The notes: generated by a model from the letters alone, not told the origin. 64,000 nucleotides of DNA from Microbacterium sp. SLBN-146 (GCF_006715145.1 NZ_VFMR01000001.1:3224001-3288000), one strand, 5' to 3'. Counted from the stretch's first letter, positions 1 through 9,252 are shown. Numbers and translations: made by a program.

Positions 1-1721
1 TGCGCCACCTGCAGCAGGCCCGGAATCAGCGAGCGGCGCAGGAACGGCGCTTGGCCGTCGAGCGGATTGGCCAGTCGGACCGAGGGAACGTGTTCGCCCG
101 ACGCCGATCCGTGCAGATCGTTGTCGGCCTCGGTCACGAACGGGAACGAGGGCGTCTCGACGTACCCCGCCGCGGCGAGCGCATTCGCGACACGCCGTCG
201 GCCCTGCTGCGCCGACGTGAGTCCGCGACCCGACGGCGGAAGCGGAAGCACGGAGGGGATCCTGTCGTACCCCTCGATGCGCGCGACCTCTTCGGCGAGC
301 GTCCACTTGTCGGTCAGGTCGGGGCGCCAGGACGGCGGGATCACGACCCACGATCCGTCCGCCTCGGTGACCTCGGCTCCGATCATCTGGAGCGCCTCGA
401 CGATCTCGTCATCGGTGTACTCGACTCCGATGAGACCCGCCACGAAGTCGCGCGGGAGAACGATGCCCTCGATGAAGACCTCGGCGAAGAGGGCCCCACC
501 GAGTTCCGTGTCGAGCGTCCCGCCCGCGTACTCCACCATGAGGTCGGCGACGCGGCGCGCGGCGACGAACGGCACGAGCGGGTCCACACCGCGCTCGAAC
601 CGACGCGATGCCTCGGACGGGAGCTTGTGCCGACGCGCTGTCCGGGCGATCGAGATCGTGTCGAACGTCGCCGCCTCGATGAGCACGTTGCGGGTGGCAT
701 CCGTCATCTCCGTCGCGCCTCCACCCATGACGCCGGCGAGCCCGATGGGGCCGGATCCGTCCGTGATGAGGAGATCTTCCGGGTCGAGGGTGCGCACCTT
801 GCCGTCGAGCGTCTCCAGCGTCTCTCCCGCGACGGCGCGGCGCACGGTGATACCGCCGGAGAGGCGATCGAGGTCGTACCCGTGGATCGGCTGGCCGAGC
901 TCGATCATGACGTAGTTGGTGATGTCGATGAGGATGCCGAGCGACCGGATTCCGGCGAGGGTCAAGCGCGCGACCATCCACGCCGGGGTGGGCTTGGTCG
1001 GATCGACGTCGCGGACGACGCGGGCGACGAACTCGGTCGCTCCCAGCCGACCACGGAGGGGCGCGGCATCCTCAACCGCGATGGGGAACCCTGTACCAGG
1101 CTCGACATCGCTCCACGCACGCTCTGCGGGGTCGCGGAAGGATGCGCCCGTCGCGTGGGAGTACTCGCGCGCGACGCCGCGGATCGACAGCGCGTAGCCG
1201 CGGTCGGGTGTCACGTTGATGTCGACGGCGACGTCGTCGAGCCCGAGGAGCGCGATGGCGTCCGTTCCCGCGGGCGCGTCGAGGCCGAGTTCGACGAGGC
1301 GCAGGATGCCGGAGTGCTCGTCGCCGAGTCCGAGCTCCTTCGCCGACGCGATCATCCCGTCGGATACATGTCCGTACGTCTTGCGCGCGGCGATCGGGAA
1401 GGGTCCGGGAAGGACCGCGCCGGGAAGCGTCACGACGACCTTGTCCCCCGCGAAGAAGTTGGACGCACCGCACACGATTCCGCGGACACCGCCGTGATCG
1501 GCGCCGACGTCGACCTGGCACCACCGGATCGTCTTGCCGTTCGACTGAGGCTCGGCCTCGAACGAGAGCACCTCGCCGACGACGATCGGTCCCTGGAGGC
1601 CGAAGTCGATGACGTCCTCTTCTTCGAAGCCGACGCGCACGAGCGCCGCGAGGACATCGTCGGGCGTCGCGTCCTGCGGGACGTCGACGAACTTACGCAG
1701 CCAGGAGAGCGGGACGCGCAT
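1..1721 (-). CDS. pheT: Phenylalanine-tRNA ligase beta subunit, 3' end outside window
   Basis: Beta chain of the cytoplasmic alpha2-beta2 enzyme that charges tRNA-Phe. The ATG at 1719-1721 shares its A with the pheS stop (TGATG), so the two are translationally coupled. The product begins MRVPLSWLRKFVDVP, the family's usual start. About 573 codons lie in the window against about 840 in complete homologues. Readable parts are the tRNA-binding OB-fold (residues about 40-150), the B3/4 editing region (about 210-380) and the B5 domain (about 400-475); the catalytic-like and anticodon-binding C-terminal domains are outside. No internal stop is seen, so this is edge truncation and not decay. Confidence 0.96.
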   Translation of the reverse strand, partial: MRVPLSWLRKFVDVPQDATPDDVLAALVRVGFEEEDVIDFGLQGPIVVGEVLSFEAEPQSNGKTIRWCQVDVGADHGGVRGIVCGASNFFAGDKVVVTLPGAVLPGPFPIAARKTYGHVSDGMIASAKELGLGDEHSGILRLVELGLDAPAGTDAIALLGLDDVAVDINVTPDRGYALSIRGVAREYSHATGASFRDPAERAWSDVEPGTGFPIAVEDAAPLRGRLGATEFVARVVRDVDPTKPTPAWMVARLTLAGIRSLGILIDITNYVMIELGQPIHGYDLDRLSGGITVRRAVAGETLETLDGKVRTLDPEDLLITDGSGPIGLAGVMGGGATEMTDATRNVLIEAATFDTISIARTARRHKLPSEASRRFERGVDPLVPFVAARRVADLMVEYAGGTLDTELGGALFAEVFIEGIVLPRDFVAGLIGVEYTDDEIVEALQMIGAEVTEADGSWVVIPPSWRPDLTDKWTLAEEVARIEGYDRIPSVLPLPPSGRGLTSAQQGRRRVANALAAAGYVETPSFPFVTEADNDLHGSASGEHVPSVRLANPLDGQAPFLRRSLIPGLLQVA

Positions 1722-2761
1722 CAGACCACCATTCCGAACTGCTCGCTGAAGCGGACGTCACCCTCGGCCATGTCGCGCATGTCCTGCACGTCGCTGCGGA
1801 ACATCAGCGTCCGCTCGATGCCCATGCCGAAGGCGAATCCCGAGTATTCCTCGGGGTCGATCCCCGCCGCGCGCAGCACGTTGGGGTTGATCATGCCGCA
1901 GCCGCCCCACTCGATCCAGCGCGCACCACCCTTGAAGGTCGGGTGCCACAGATCGAGTTCGGCAGACGGCTCGGTGAAGGGGAAGTAGTTGGCACGGAAC
2001 CGCGTCTTCGCCTCGGCGCCGAAGAGCACCTTGGCGGCGTGATCCAGTGTGCCCTTGAGGTGCGCCATCGTGATCCCCTTGTCGACGACGATGCCCTCGA
2101 ACTGCGTGAACACGGGGAGATGCGTCGCGTCGAACTCATCGGTGCGGTAGACCCGCCCGGGGCACAGCGCGTAGAGCGGCAGATCGCGCTCGAGCATGGA
2201 GCGCACCTGAACGGGGCTCGTGTGCGTGCGCATGACGAGGTGCCGGTCGACGGGATCGACGAAGAACGTGTCCTGCATCTGGCGTGCGGGGTGATCGACG
2301 TCGAAGTTCAGTGCATCGAAGTTGAACCACTCGTGCTCGAGTTCGGGTCCTTCCGCGATCACCCACCCCATGCCCACGAAGATGTCGGCCACCTGCTCCT
2401 GCAGGAGCGAGATCGGATGCCGCGCGCCGACCCGCGCACGTGACGGGACGGCCGTGATGTCGACGCGCTCCGCCTCGAGCCGAGCCGCGGACTCCGCCTC
2501 GACGAGCTGCTGCTCGCGGGCCGCAAGAGCCTGGGTCACGCGACCGCGTGCCTGCCCGACGAGCTTGCCGAACTCGGCCTTCTTCTCGTTCGGGACATGG
2601 CGCAGCTGTGCGTTCAGGGCGGCGAGGGGCGAACCCTCGGCGCTGTGCGCACTGCGCACGGCCTTCAGCTCGGCCGTGTCTGCCGCAGCAGCGATCGCGT
2701 CGAGCGCGGCCTGCACCGCAGCATCCACCGCCTCAGGGGTGATTTCGGGAGAGTCGGACAC
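1721..2761 (-). CDS. pheS: Phenylalanine-tRNA ligase alpha subunit
   Basis: Catalytic subunit of phenylalanyl-tRNA synthetase, 346 residues, normal length. An N-terminal helical arm (1-100) is followed by the class II core: THTS at 179-182, the motif 2 stretch GRVYRTDEFDATHLPVF at 202-218, FPFTEPS at 260-266 and motif 3 FGMGIERTLM at 311-320. The GTG start is supported by a TAGACT hexamer 8 nt upstream, which suggests a leaderless mRNA and leaves no room for a T-box or attenuator. Overlaps pheT by one base. Confidence 0.97.
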   Translation of the reverse strand: MSDSPEITPEAVDAAVQAALDAIAAAADTAELKAVRSAHSAEGSPLAALNAQLRHVPNEKKAEFGKLVGQARGRVTQALAAREQQLVEAESAARLEAERVDITAVPSRARVGARHPISLLQEQVADIFVGMGWVIAEGPELEHEWFNFDALNFDVDHPARQMQDTFFVDPVDRHLVMRTHTSPVQVRSMLERDLPLYALCPGRVYRTDEFDATHLPVFTQFEGIVVDKGITMAHLKGTLDHAAKVLFGAEAKTRFRANYFPFTEPSAELDLWHPTFKGGARWIEWGGCGMINPNVLRAAGIDPEEYSGFAFGMGIERTLMFRSDVQDMRDMAEGDVRFSEQFGMVV

Positions 2762-2769
2762 GAGGAACG

Positions 2770-2775
2770 AGTCTA
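2770..2775 (-). promoter_or_regulatory. -10 element of pheS
   Basis: TAGACT on the minus strand, 8 nt before the GTG; fits a leaderless start for pheST. Confidence 0.6.
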
Positions 2776-2839
2776 CCGACGACAGATGCCGCGCCCCGCC
2801 GTGGCGTCACGGTATCGGTCGCGGCATCCGCCGTGAGGC

Positions 2840-3778
2840 TTAGAACGGAATTCCCTGGCTCTGCCCGCCGTCGAGCCGTCCGCCGCGGCTCTTCCGCTCG
2901 CCCTGGGCCGCGATGAGCTCCGTGTCGGTGACCTCCTGCGTCGGCTGATTCGCGCCGACCACCCTGCCGCCCTTGCTGGAGCGCCGCAGCCGCTTCTCGA
3001 CGGCCGTCGCGACCGACGACAGCACGAGGCACAGAGCGATGTAGATGAGGGCGGCGACGATCGTGGCGGGAACGATGGGAGAACCCACCTGGGACTGGGA
3101 TCCGAGGTATTTCGCGTAGAAGAGGATCTCGGGGTACGTGATGATGAATCCGAGCGCCGTGTCTTTGAGCGTCACGACGAGCTGGGCGATGATGACCGGC
3201 ATCATGGCGCGGATGGCCTGCGGGAGCAGGACGAGGCGCATGACGCCCGCCTTGCGGAGCCCGATCGCGTATCCCGCCTCGCTCTGGCCGCGTGGGAGCG
3301 ATTCGACGCCGGCACGGATGACCTCGGCCAGCACCGACCCGTTGTAGGCGATGAGGGCGATGACGACCGCCCAGTACGACTCCATGCGGATGCCGAGGAC
3401 GGGGAGCCCGTAGTACAGCAGGAACATGAAGATGAGGACGGGGATGGCTCGGAGCACCTCGACGATCGCCGTGAACGGCACACGCACCCACGCGTGGTCC
3501 GACATCCTGCCGATCGCGAGGAAGAACCCGAACGCGAGGGCGCCGACCGCGGCGGCGGCGAACGCGGCGAGCGTCCGTCCCGTCGCTTCGGCGAAGGAGA
3601 TCCAGACGTTCGTGTAGGTGAACGCCTGCCACTTCTCCGCCGTGAACTGGCCCGTGTCGATGAGGCGCCAGACGAGGAGCCCGATGATCGCCGCGACGAC
3701 GATGACCGTCACGACACTGAGAATCCGGTTCCGCGCCATCGCGCGAGGGCCGGGGACGTCGTAGAGAACGCTGCTCAT
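2840..3778 (-). CDS. gluD: Glutamate ABC transporter permease GluD
   Basis: Second membrane subunit of a polar amino acid (glutamate) importer, 312 residues, with hydrophobic segments from about residue 20 and the HisM/GlnP-type permease core. The EAA loop, which contacts the ATPase, reads in the GLRKAGVMRLVLLPQA region. The ATG at 3776-3778 overlaps the gluC stop by 4 nt (ATGA), deciding the start at MSSVLYDVPGP. The C-terminal tail after the last helix is hydrophilic and longer than in gluC. Last gene of gluABCD, in the same order as Corynebacterium. The glutamate assignment is from family and gene order; other acidic or amide amino acids are possible. Confidence 0.9.
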   Translation of the reverse strand: MSSVLYDVPGPRAMARNRILSVVTVIVVAAIIGLLVWRLIDTGQFTAEKWQAFTYTNVWISFAEATGRTLAAFAAAAVGALAFGFFLAIGRMSDHAWVRVPFTAIVEVLRAIPVLIFMFLLYYGLPVLGIRMESYWAVVIALIAYNGSVLAEVIRAGVESLPRGQSEAGYAIGLRKAGVMRLVLLPQAIRAMMPVIIAQLVVTLKDTALGFIITYPEILFYAKYLGSQSQVGSPIVPATIVAALIYIALCLVLSSVATAVEKRLRRSSKGGRVVGANQPTQEVTDTELIAAQGERKSRGGRLDGGQSQGIPF

Positions 3779-4431
3779 CGAGCCACCCTCCATCGGTTCT
3801 CGAGTGATCGCTGCGCCCACGAGAGCAGCAGGACGAGGGCGACGAAGATCACCATGACCCACAGGATGACTTCGAACTGGTTGGCTCCGCGCTCGCTGAG
3901 GTAGTTGCGGATCGAACCGAGATTGACGACCGAGAATCCTGCCGCCACTGTCGTGTTCTTCAAGAGAGCGATGAAGACGCTCATCATGGGCGGGATGACC
4001 GAGCGGAACGCCTGCGGCAACACGACGAGCGTCATGACCTGCCCGAAGGTGAGCCCCATCGCGCGTGCGGCCTCGGCCTGGCCGACGGGGACGGTGTTGA
4101 TGCCGGAGCGGATGGTCTCGGCGACGTAGGTCGCGGTGTACACGCCGAGGGCGCAGATCGCGAGCGTCACCGAGGTGGCCGTCGTCAGGCGTAGCCCGAG
4201 GAGCGGCGGCAGCGCGAAGCTGAACGCGAAGAAGACGAGCGTGAGGGGGGTGTTGCGGATCGTGTTGACGTAGAGCGTGCCGACGCCGCGCGCGATGGGA
4301 ACGGGCGAGACGCGCATGGCTCCCACGATGATCCCGAGCACGAGGGCGAGCGCGCCGCCCGCGAAGAACAGGACGAGAGTACCGAGGAGGAACTCTCCCC
4401 ACAGATCGAGGTTGTCAATCAGGACGCCCAC
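3775..4431 (-). CDS. gluC: Glutamate ABC transporter permease GluC
   Basis: First membrane subunit of the importer, 218 residues, the usual length of a HisM/GlnP permease. It starts MGVLIDNLDLWGEFLLGT, has about five membrane segments, and carries the ATPase-contact loop in ARAMGLTFGQVMTLVVLPQAF. It probably pairs with GluD as a heterodimeric pore. It is separated from gluB by a 68-nt gap that holds an 11-bp hairpin, and overlaps gluD by 4 nt. Confidence 0.91.
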   Translation of the reverse strand: MGVLIDNLDLWGEFLLGTLVLFFAGGALALVLGIIVGAMRVSPVPIARGVGTLYVNTIRNTPLTLVFFAFSFALPPLLGLRLTTATSVTLAICALGVYTATYVAETIRSGINTVPVGQAEAARAMGLTFGQVMTLVVLPQAFRSVIPPMMSVFIALLKNTTVAAGFSVVNLGSIRNYLSERGANQFEVILWVMVIFVALVLLLSWAQRSLENRWRVAR

Positions 4432-4463
4432 GTGGATCCTTTCTCGCCGACGAAGGGAAGGGT

Positions 4464-4497
4464 CTCAGGGGGCGACGCCGCAGCGCCGCCCCCTGAG
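4464..4497 (-). terminator. Stem-loop between gluB and gluC
   Basis: A perfect 11-bp stem (CTCAGGGGGCG with its complement) and 12-nt loop lie 2 nt after the gluB stop. There is no U-run. In binding-protein operons such hairpins usually give partial termination or protect the upstream mRNA, so that more binding protein than permease is made; here that is inferred. Confidence 0.6.
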
Positions 4498-4499
4498 GA

Positions 4500-5408
4500 T
4501 CACTCGTCGACGTCGGGCTGCGTGCCCGAGATGCCCGCCGGGGCGAGGTGGAGGTCGAACAGTCCGGTCCAGACATCGCCACCGTCGGTGAAGAGGGTGT
4601 TGATCCAGTCCTTCAGGGCCGTGTCGCCCTTTTCGAGGCCGACGCCGTAGCGCTCCTCGCTGAAGGGCTCACCGGCGATCTTCAGGGCGTCGGGCTCCTG
4701 AGCCACGTAACCGGCGAGGATCGCCTCATCCGTCGTGATCGCGTCGACCGAGCCGGCCTTGAGCTGCTCGACGCACTGCGAGTAGGTGTCGTACTCCACG
4801 GTGTCACCCGGGTTGTACTCGTCGCGGATGCGCTGCAGCGGCGTCGAACCGGTCACCGAGCAGACGATCTTGCCCTCGAGGTCGTCGGGGCCCCCGATGT
4901 CCTCGTTGTCGGCAGCGACGAGAAGGCCCTGTCCCGTGATGAAGTACGGGCCGGCGAAGTCGATCTGCTCCTTGCGGCTGTCCGTGATGGAGTACGTGCC
5001 GACGTAGTAGTCGATGTTCCCGTTGACGATCTCCTGCTCGCGGTTCGCGGAGGGGATCGTGACGTACTCGATCTGGTCCTGGTCGAAGCCCAGGGAAGCC
5101 GCGATCCAGCGGGCGACGTCGACATCGAATCCGGTGCGCTCACCCGTCGTGGCATCCTCGTAGCCGAGTCCGGGCTGGTCGTTCTTGACGCCGACGATGA
5201 CGCCGTCGCGCTCGACCATGCGGTCGTAGGTGGGGCTGTCGGTCAGGTCGACCTCGGTCGCGACCTCCCACAGGCCGGCGCTGTCGCCGCCCGCGTCGCC
5301 GCCGTCGCCGCTGGACGTGCCGCCCGGTGTGCCGCTGTTGCAGGCCGTCAGGACGAGCGCTGCGATCGCGAGTCCCGCGAACGCACCGCCGATACGTGTC
5401 TTGCGCAT
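4500..5408 (-). CDS. gluB: Glutamate-binding lipoprotein GluB
   Basis: Extracellular substrate-binding protein of the importer, 302 residues, PBP type 3 family. The start at 5408 is set by a strong Shine-Dalgarno (AGGAG) 7-8 nt upstream. The N-terminus MRKTRIGGAF leads into a hydrophobic segment ending in the lipobox LTAC, so Cys23 should be lipidated and anchor the protein to the membrane. A Gly/Ser/Asp-rich linker follows, then the bilobed domain with the family stretch TGFDVDVARWIA. It may need more copies than the permeases, which fits the hairpin after it. Confidence 0.93.
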   Translation of the reverse strand: MRKTRIGGAFAGLAIAALVLTACNSGTPGGTSSGDGGDAGGDSAGLWEVATEVDLTDSPTYDRMVERDGVIVGVKNDQPGLGYEDATTGERTGFDVDVARWIAASLGFDQDQIEYVTIPSANREQEIVNGNIDYYVGTYSITDSRKEQIDFAGPYFITGQGLLVAADNEDIGGPDDLEGKIVCSVTGSTPLQRIRDEYNPGDTVEYDTYSQCVEQLKAGSVDAITTDEAILAGYVAQEPDALKIAGEPFSEERYGVGLEKGDTALKDWINTLFTDGGDVWTGLFDLHLAPAGISGTQPDVDE

Positions 5409-5445
5409 GTGATCCTCCTGGGTTACGTATGCGTCTTCATTTCCG

Positions 5446-5465
5446 TGCGCCCGGTGCAGGGCGCA
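5446..5465 (-). other. Short hairpin between gluA and gluB
   Basis: 7-bp stem TGCGCCC/GGGCGCA with 6-nt loop in the 61-nt gluA-gluB gap, just upstream of the gluB ribosome binding site. A possible processing or mRNA-stability element; the role is not established. Confidence 0.4.
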
Positions 5466-5469
5466 GGGC

Positions 5470-6261
<792 letters not shown>

Positions 6262-6267
6262 CCCGCC

Positions 6268-6273
6268 ACCCTA
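6268..6273 (-). promoter_or_regulatory. -10 element of gluABCD
   Basis: TAGGGT, 6 nt before the gluA ATG. Confidence 0.6.
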
Positions 6274-6347
6274 GGGTGCCATGGCTCACGAACGGGGAAG
6301 GTTGACGCGACCTTTACCGATCTGTAACAGGCCTGGCACGAATCGGT

Positions 6348-7148
6348 TCAGGCTTCGGCACGCTGCGCGAAAGCCGTCTCGTAGAGGCACACGCTGGCCG
6401 CGGTCGCAAGGTTCAGCGACTCCGCCGCGCCGTAGATCGGTAGGCGCAACGTCAGGTCGGCGAGTTGGATGGCGTCCTCTTCGAGTCCCCTCGCCTCGTT
6501 GCCGAAGAGCCACGCGGTGGGCTCGGCGAGGACGTGTCTCGACGCGAGGAAATCCTCTCCCCCGACATCGGCGGCGATGACCCTCAGACCGGCGCCGTGT
6601 GCGCGCTCGACAGTCGTCGCCAGGTCGGCGCCGACCGAGATGGGCAGGTGGAAGAGCGACCCGGTCGTGGCACGGACGACCTTCGGGTTGTACGGATCGA
6701 CCGTTCGGCCGGTCAGGATGACGGCGTCGGCCCCCGCGGCATCAGCCGCGCGGATGATCGTGCCGAGGTTGCCGGGATCCCGGACCTCCTCGCAGATCAC
6801 GACGAGGCGGGGGGATGCCGCGAAGATGTCACGCACGGAAGTCGGCGTCTGGCGGGCCACCGCGACGATTCCCTGCGGCGTCACGGTATCGGCCATCGAG
6901 TCCAGCACGGCTTCCGTCGTGAAGACGACCTCGAGGTCAGCGGAGCGCACACCCTCTCGAATATCGGGGTGGCGCTCCAGAGCCGTCGGCGTGGCGAAGA
7001 TCTCGACGATCGTCTCGGGCCGGTAGGCGAGAGCCTCGCGGGCTGCCTGAGGCCCCTCGAGGAGGAACAGCCCGGTTTCCTGCCGCGCACTGCGCTTGGT
7101 GAGTTTCGCGACGGCGCGTACGCGAGGCGAGCGCGGGTTCTCGAGCAC
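6348..7148 (-). CDS. TrmH/SpoU-family RNA 2'-O-methyltransferase
   Basis: SAM-dependent ribose methyltransferase with the SPOUT trefoil-knot fold, 266 residues. It has an N-terminal L30-like substrate-binding domain (about 1-100) and the three SpoU motifs: the region starting EEVRDPGNLGTIIRAADA, the loop LFGNEARGL and the C-terminal ESLNLATAASVCLYE. The GTG start is favoured because TAGGAT lies 6 nt upstream. The target, rRNA or tRNA, cannot be told from sequence. It lies downstream of rplT in many actinobacteria, but here a strong terminator and its own promoter separate it. Confidence 0.9.
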   Translation of the reverse strand: MLENPRSPRVRAVAKLTKRSARQETGLFLLEGPQAAREALAYRPETIVEIFATPTALERHPDIREGVRSADLEVVFTTEAVLDSMADTVTPQGIVAVARQTPTSVRDIFAASPRLVVICEEVRDPGNLGTIIRAADAAGADAVILTGRTVDPYNPKVVRATTGSLFHLPISVGADLATTVERAHGAGLRVIAADVGGEDFLASRHVLAEPTAWLFGNEARGLEEDAIQLADLTLRLPIYGAAESLNLATAASVCLYETAFAQRAEA

Positions 7149-7154
7149 GTCTTC

Positions 7155-7160
7155 ATCCTA
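7155..7160 (-). promoter_or_regulatory. -10 element of the TrmH-family gene
   Basis: TAGGAT, 6 nt before the GTG. Confidence 0.55.
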
Positions 7161-7180
7161 TGGCGACGGCGAACACGACG

Positions 7181-7210
7181 AAGGGCGCCCTTCCGAAGAA
7201 GGACGCCCTT
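7181..7210 (-). terminator. Terminator of infC-rpmI-rplT with UUCG loop
   Basis: On the minus strand this is a 13-bp stem (AAGGGCG arms, one G-U pair) closed by a C(UUCG)G tetraloop. No long U-run follows. It lies about 90 nt past the rplT stop. Confidence 0.75.
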
Positions 7211-7221
7211 GAATCTCGATA

Positions 7222-7284
7222 CGCGCCTTTCGGCGCTACTCGATCACCGGATCAACCGCGCCTTCGGCGCTACCCGATCACCGG
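7222..7284. repeat. Two tandem copies of a short palindromic repeat
   Basis: Units at 7222-7250 (29 nt) and 7257-7284 (28 nt) differ by one indel and one substitution. Each contains the small palindrome GCGCC-TTTCGGCGC or GCGCC-TTCGGCGC and ends CGATCACCGG. They sit between rplT and its terminator, so the transcript would carry them. The form resembles intergenic palindromic repeats of Microbacteriaceae; family membership needs a genome-wide search. Confidence 0.7.
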
Positions 7285-7297
7285 GTGTGTTCCGCTG

Positions 7298-7681
7298 TCA
7301 GGCGCTGCGCGGGGCGTTGACGTTCTCGGGCAGTGCACCCTTGGCCGTTGCGACGAGGCTCGCGAAGACGGCGGGCTCGTGCACGGCGAGCTCGGCGAGC
7401 ATGCGACGGTCGACCTGAACACCCGCGAGACCGAGGCCCTGGATGAAGCGGTTGTACGTGATGCCGTTCTGGCGCGCTGCGGCGTTGATGCGCTGGATCC
7501 ACAGGCGGCGGAAGTCGCCCTTGCGCTTCCGACGGTCGCGGTACGCGTAGACGAGCGAGTGGGTGACCTGCTCCTTCGCCTTGCGGTACAGCCGCGAACG
7601 CTGGCCCCGGTAACCGGAGGCGCGCTCGAGGATGACGCGACGCTTCTTCTGGGCGTTGACAGCCCGCTTGACTCTAGCCAT
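7298..7681 (-). CDS. rplT: 50S ribosomal protein L20
   Basis: Large-subunit protein that binds 23S rRNA early in assembly, 127 residues. It starts [15 protein letters not shown] and has the basic N-terminal arm followed by the family stretch [20 protein letters not shown]. Last gene of infC-rpmI-rplT, 30 nt after rpmI. In other bacteria L20 represses this operon by binding its leader; whether this happens here is unknown. Confidence 0.98.
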   Translation of the reverse strand: MARVKRAVNAQKKRRVILERASGYRGQRSRLYRKAKEQVTHSLVYAYRDRRKRKGDFRRLWIQRINAAARQNGITYNRFIQGLGLAGVQVDRRMLAELAVHEPAVFASLVATAKGALPENVNAPRSA

Positions 7682-7711
7682 TTCGTTTCGTTCCTATTCC
7701 TGCGACGGCGC

Positions 7712-7906
7712 TCAGTGGCCGAGAAGCTTCTTGGCGACCTTGGCGTCACCGGGTGCGAGGGCCTTGTCCGCCGACAGACGGCGCGTGCGCTTGGTCGGCT
7801 TGCCCTCGAAGTTGTGGCGAAGGTTCGCCTGCTGCTTCATGATCTTGCCGCTGCCGGTGACCTTGAAACGCTTCTTGGCACCCGAGTGGGTCTTCTGCTT
7901 CGGCAT
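7712..7906 (-). CDS. rpmI: 50S ribosomal protein L35
   Basis: 64-residue ribosomal protein beginning [18 protein letters not shown], a near-universal start. The ATG at 7904-7906 has a GGAAG ribosome binding site just upstream. The basic composition and the [15 protein letters not shown] region are typical. It lies between infC and rplT in the conserved order. Confidence 0.97.
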   Translation of the reverse strand: MPKQKTHSGAKKRFKVTGSGKIMKQQANLRHNFEGKPTKRTRRLSADKALAPGDAKVAKKLLGH

Positions 7907-7976
7907 TTCTCTTCCTTCGTTGTGTTTCCCGCCCAGGCGGGAGTCGTCACCCGCCGCGGCGGGAGTATGCGGGGTC

Positions 7977-8612
7977 CTACTCGGCCTCGTCGGCCTCGTC
8001 AGTCTCCTCGGAGCCGGTGCGCGCCGTACGGGCGGCTTCCTTGTTCGCCGCGCGCTGCGCGTTCTGCTCCGTCTTGACTTCGGACTTGTTCTTGTGCGGT
8101 GCGACCACCATGACCATGTTGCGCCCGTCGATCGTGGGATTCGACTCGACCGTTCCGAACTCCGCGACATCCTCGGCGAAGCGGCGGAGGAGGCGTACAC
8201 CCTGCTCGGGACGCGACTGCTCGCGACCGCGGAACAGGATCATGGCCTTGACCTTGTCGCCCGACTTGAGGAAGCCTTCGGCGCGCTTGCGCTTCGTTTC
8301 ATAGTCGTGGTTGTCGATCTTCAACCGGAACCGAACCTCTTTCAGAACCGTGTTGGCCTGATTGCGGCGCGCTTCCTTCGCCTTCTGAGCAGCCTCGTAC
8401 TTGAACTTTCCGTAGTCCATGATCTTGACCACGGGAGGCTTCGAATTTGGTGCCACCTCGACGAGATCGAGGTCGGCATCCTGTGCCAGGCGCAGCGCCA
8501 CCTCGATACGGACGACGCCGACCTGCTCACCGTTCGGCCCGACGAGACGAACCTCGGGGACGCGGATGCGGTCGTTGGTGCGGGGATCGCTGATGCGGAA
8601 CTCCTCTTTCAT
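7977..8612 (-). CDS. infC: Translation initiation factor IF-3
   Basis: 211 residues. It binds the 30S subunit, prevents premature 50S joining and checks the initiator tRNA and start codon. The N-terminal domain contains [20 protein letters not shown] and [21 protein letters not shown]. The C-terminal domain follows from about 90, and an acidic/Ala-rich tail of about 35 residues ends in DEADEAE, a feature of actinobacterial IF-3. Start is ATG. A leader of more than 200 nt precedes it. Confidence 0.97.
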   Translation of the reverse strand: MKEEFRISDPRTNDRIRVPEVRLVGPNGEQVGVVRIEVALRLAQDADLDLVEVAPNSKPPVVKIMDYGKFKYEAAQKAKEARRNQANTVLKEVRFRLKIDNHDYETKRKRAEGFLKSGDKVKAMILFRGREQSRPEQGVRLLRRFAEDVAEFGTVESNPTIDGRNMVMVVAPHKNKSEVKTEQNAQRAANKEAARTARTGSEETDEADEAE

Positions 8613-8823
8613 GCGGTTGTGGCCACCGCCTCACGGATGTGACGCGGTGCAGAAGAGGAGAGCTTCACCCGGATCGCGCTCTCGCGCGCGCCTTCCGCAC
8701 CCTTGCTACCCCCCCACGCTTGCGCGGAGGGGGCGGAGTGCATGACCCGGTAGCCTGGAGCGGCAAGCGCGGGTGGGATCGAATCCTCTTTCGGTCCGGA
8801 GCAGAACACTCCGGAACCCGGCA
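8613..8823 (-). promoter_or_regulatory. Possible structured 5' leader of infC-rpmI-rplT
   Basis: The stretch from the putative infC promoter to its ATG has no gene. Read on the minus strand it holds a CCGGAG...CTCCGG hairpin (plus positions about 8794-8814) and a C-rich/G-rich hairpin with a GCAA loop (about 8706-8733). Leaders of this operon bind L20 in Firmicutes and Proteobacteria. I do not recognise a known actinobacterial family, so a regulatory role is inferred from length and structure only. Confidence 0.35.
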
Positions 8824-8830
8824 TAGTTTA
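8824..8830. promoter_or_regulatory. Shared divergent -10 element, DUF1844 gene / infC
   Basis: TAGTTTA reads as TAGTTT on the plus strand, 15 nt before the DUF1844 GTG, and as TAAACT on the minus strand toward infC. A single AT-rich site in a very GC-rich gap could serve both directions. Confidence 0.4.
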
Positions 8831-8844
8831 GCAGAGAGATACAC

Positions 8845-9240
8845 GTGGACACGATTCGAGACGACGACCAGCAGGACTCAGCCCGCCAGGCACGCTGGGA
8901 GGAGCAAGAGCGCGCCGCCTCCGCGGCCACGCGCGACATCGCGGATGTCCCCGCCGTCGAAGTCATCACGACCGCGTCCGTCCACCTCATGAGCGCGGCC
9001 GCGGTCAAGGTCGGGCTCGCCGACGACCCCGAGACGCAGACCGACCTCGACGAGGCACGGAAGCTCATCAACGCGCTGGCGGGACTCATCACCGCCGGCG
9101 CCCCCGAGATCAGCGACATGCACGCCCGTTCGCTGCGCGATGGTCTCCGTTCGCTTCAGCTCGCATTCCGCGAGGCATCCACGATTCCCGATCCGATCGG
9201 CAAGGGTCCCGGCGAGAAGTGGACCGGCCCCGTCACCTGA
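8845..9240 (+). CDS. DUF1844 family protein
   Basis: 131-residue cytoplasmic protein of unknown function. A charged N-terminus (1-40, rich in Asp, Gln and Arg) precedes the conserved helical domain beginning VEVITTASVHLMSAAAVKVGL. The C-terminus PIGKGPGEKWTGPVT is typical of actinobacterial members, which commonly lie beside infC. The GTG at 8845 has a purine-rich AGAGAG 9 nt upstream. Confidence 0.85.
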   Translation: MDTIRDDDQQDSARQARWEEQERAASAATRDIADVPAVEVITTASVHLMSAAAVKVGLADDPETQTDLDEARKLINALAGLITAGAPEISDMHARSLRDGLRSLQLAFREASTIPDPIGKGPGEKWTGPVT

Positions 9241-9252
9241 GCGCCCCGGGCA

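Noticed and set aside
51..1988. Long plus-strand open frame opposite pheT/pheS
   Set aside because: Arg/Asp/Glu-rich antisense frame produced by high GC; no family resemblance and the minus strand codes for pheT and pheS.
2762..2839. T-box or attenuator upstream of pheS
   Set aside because: The predicted start of transcription lies within a few bases of the GTG, so no leader exists.
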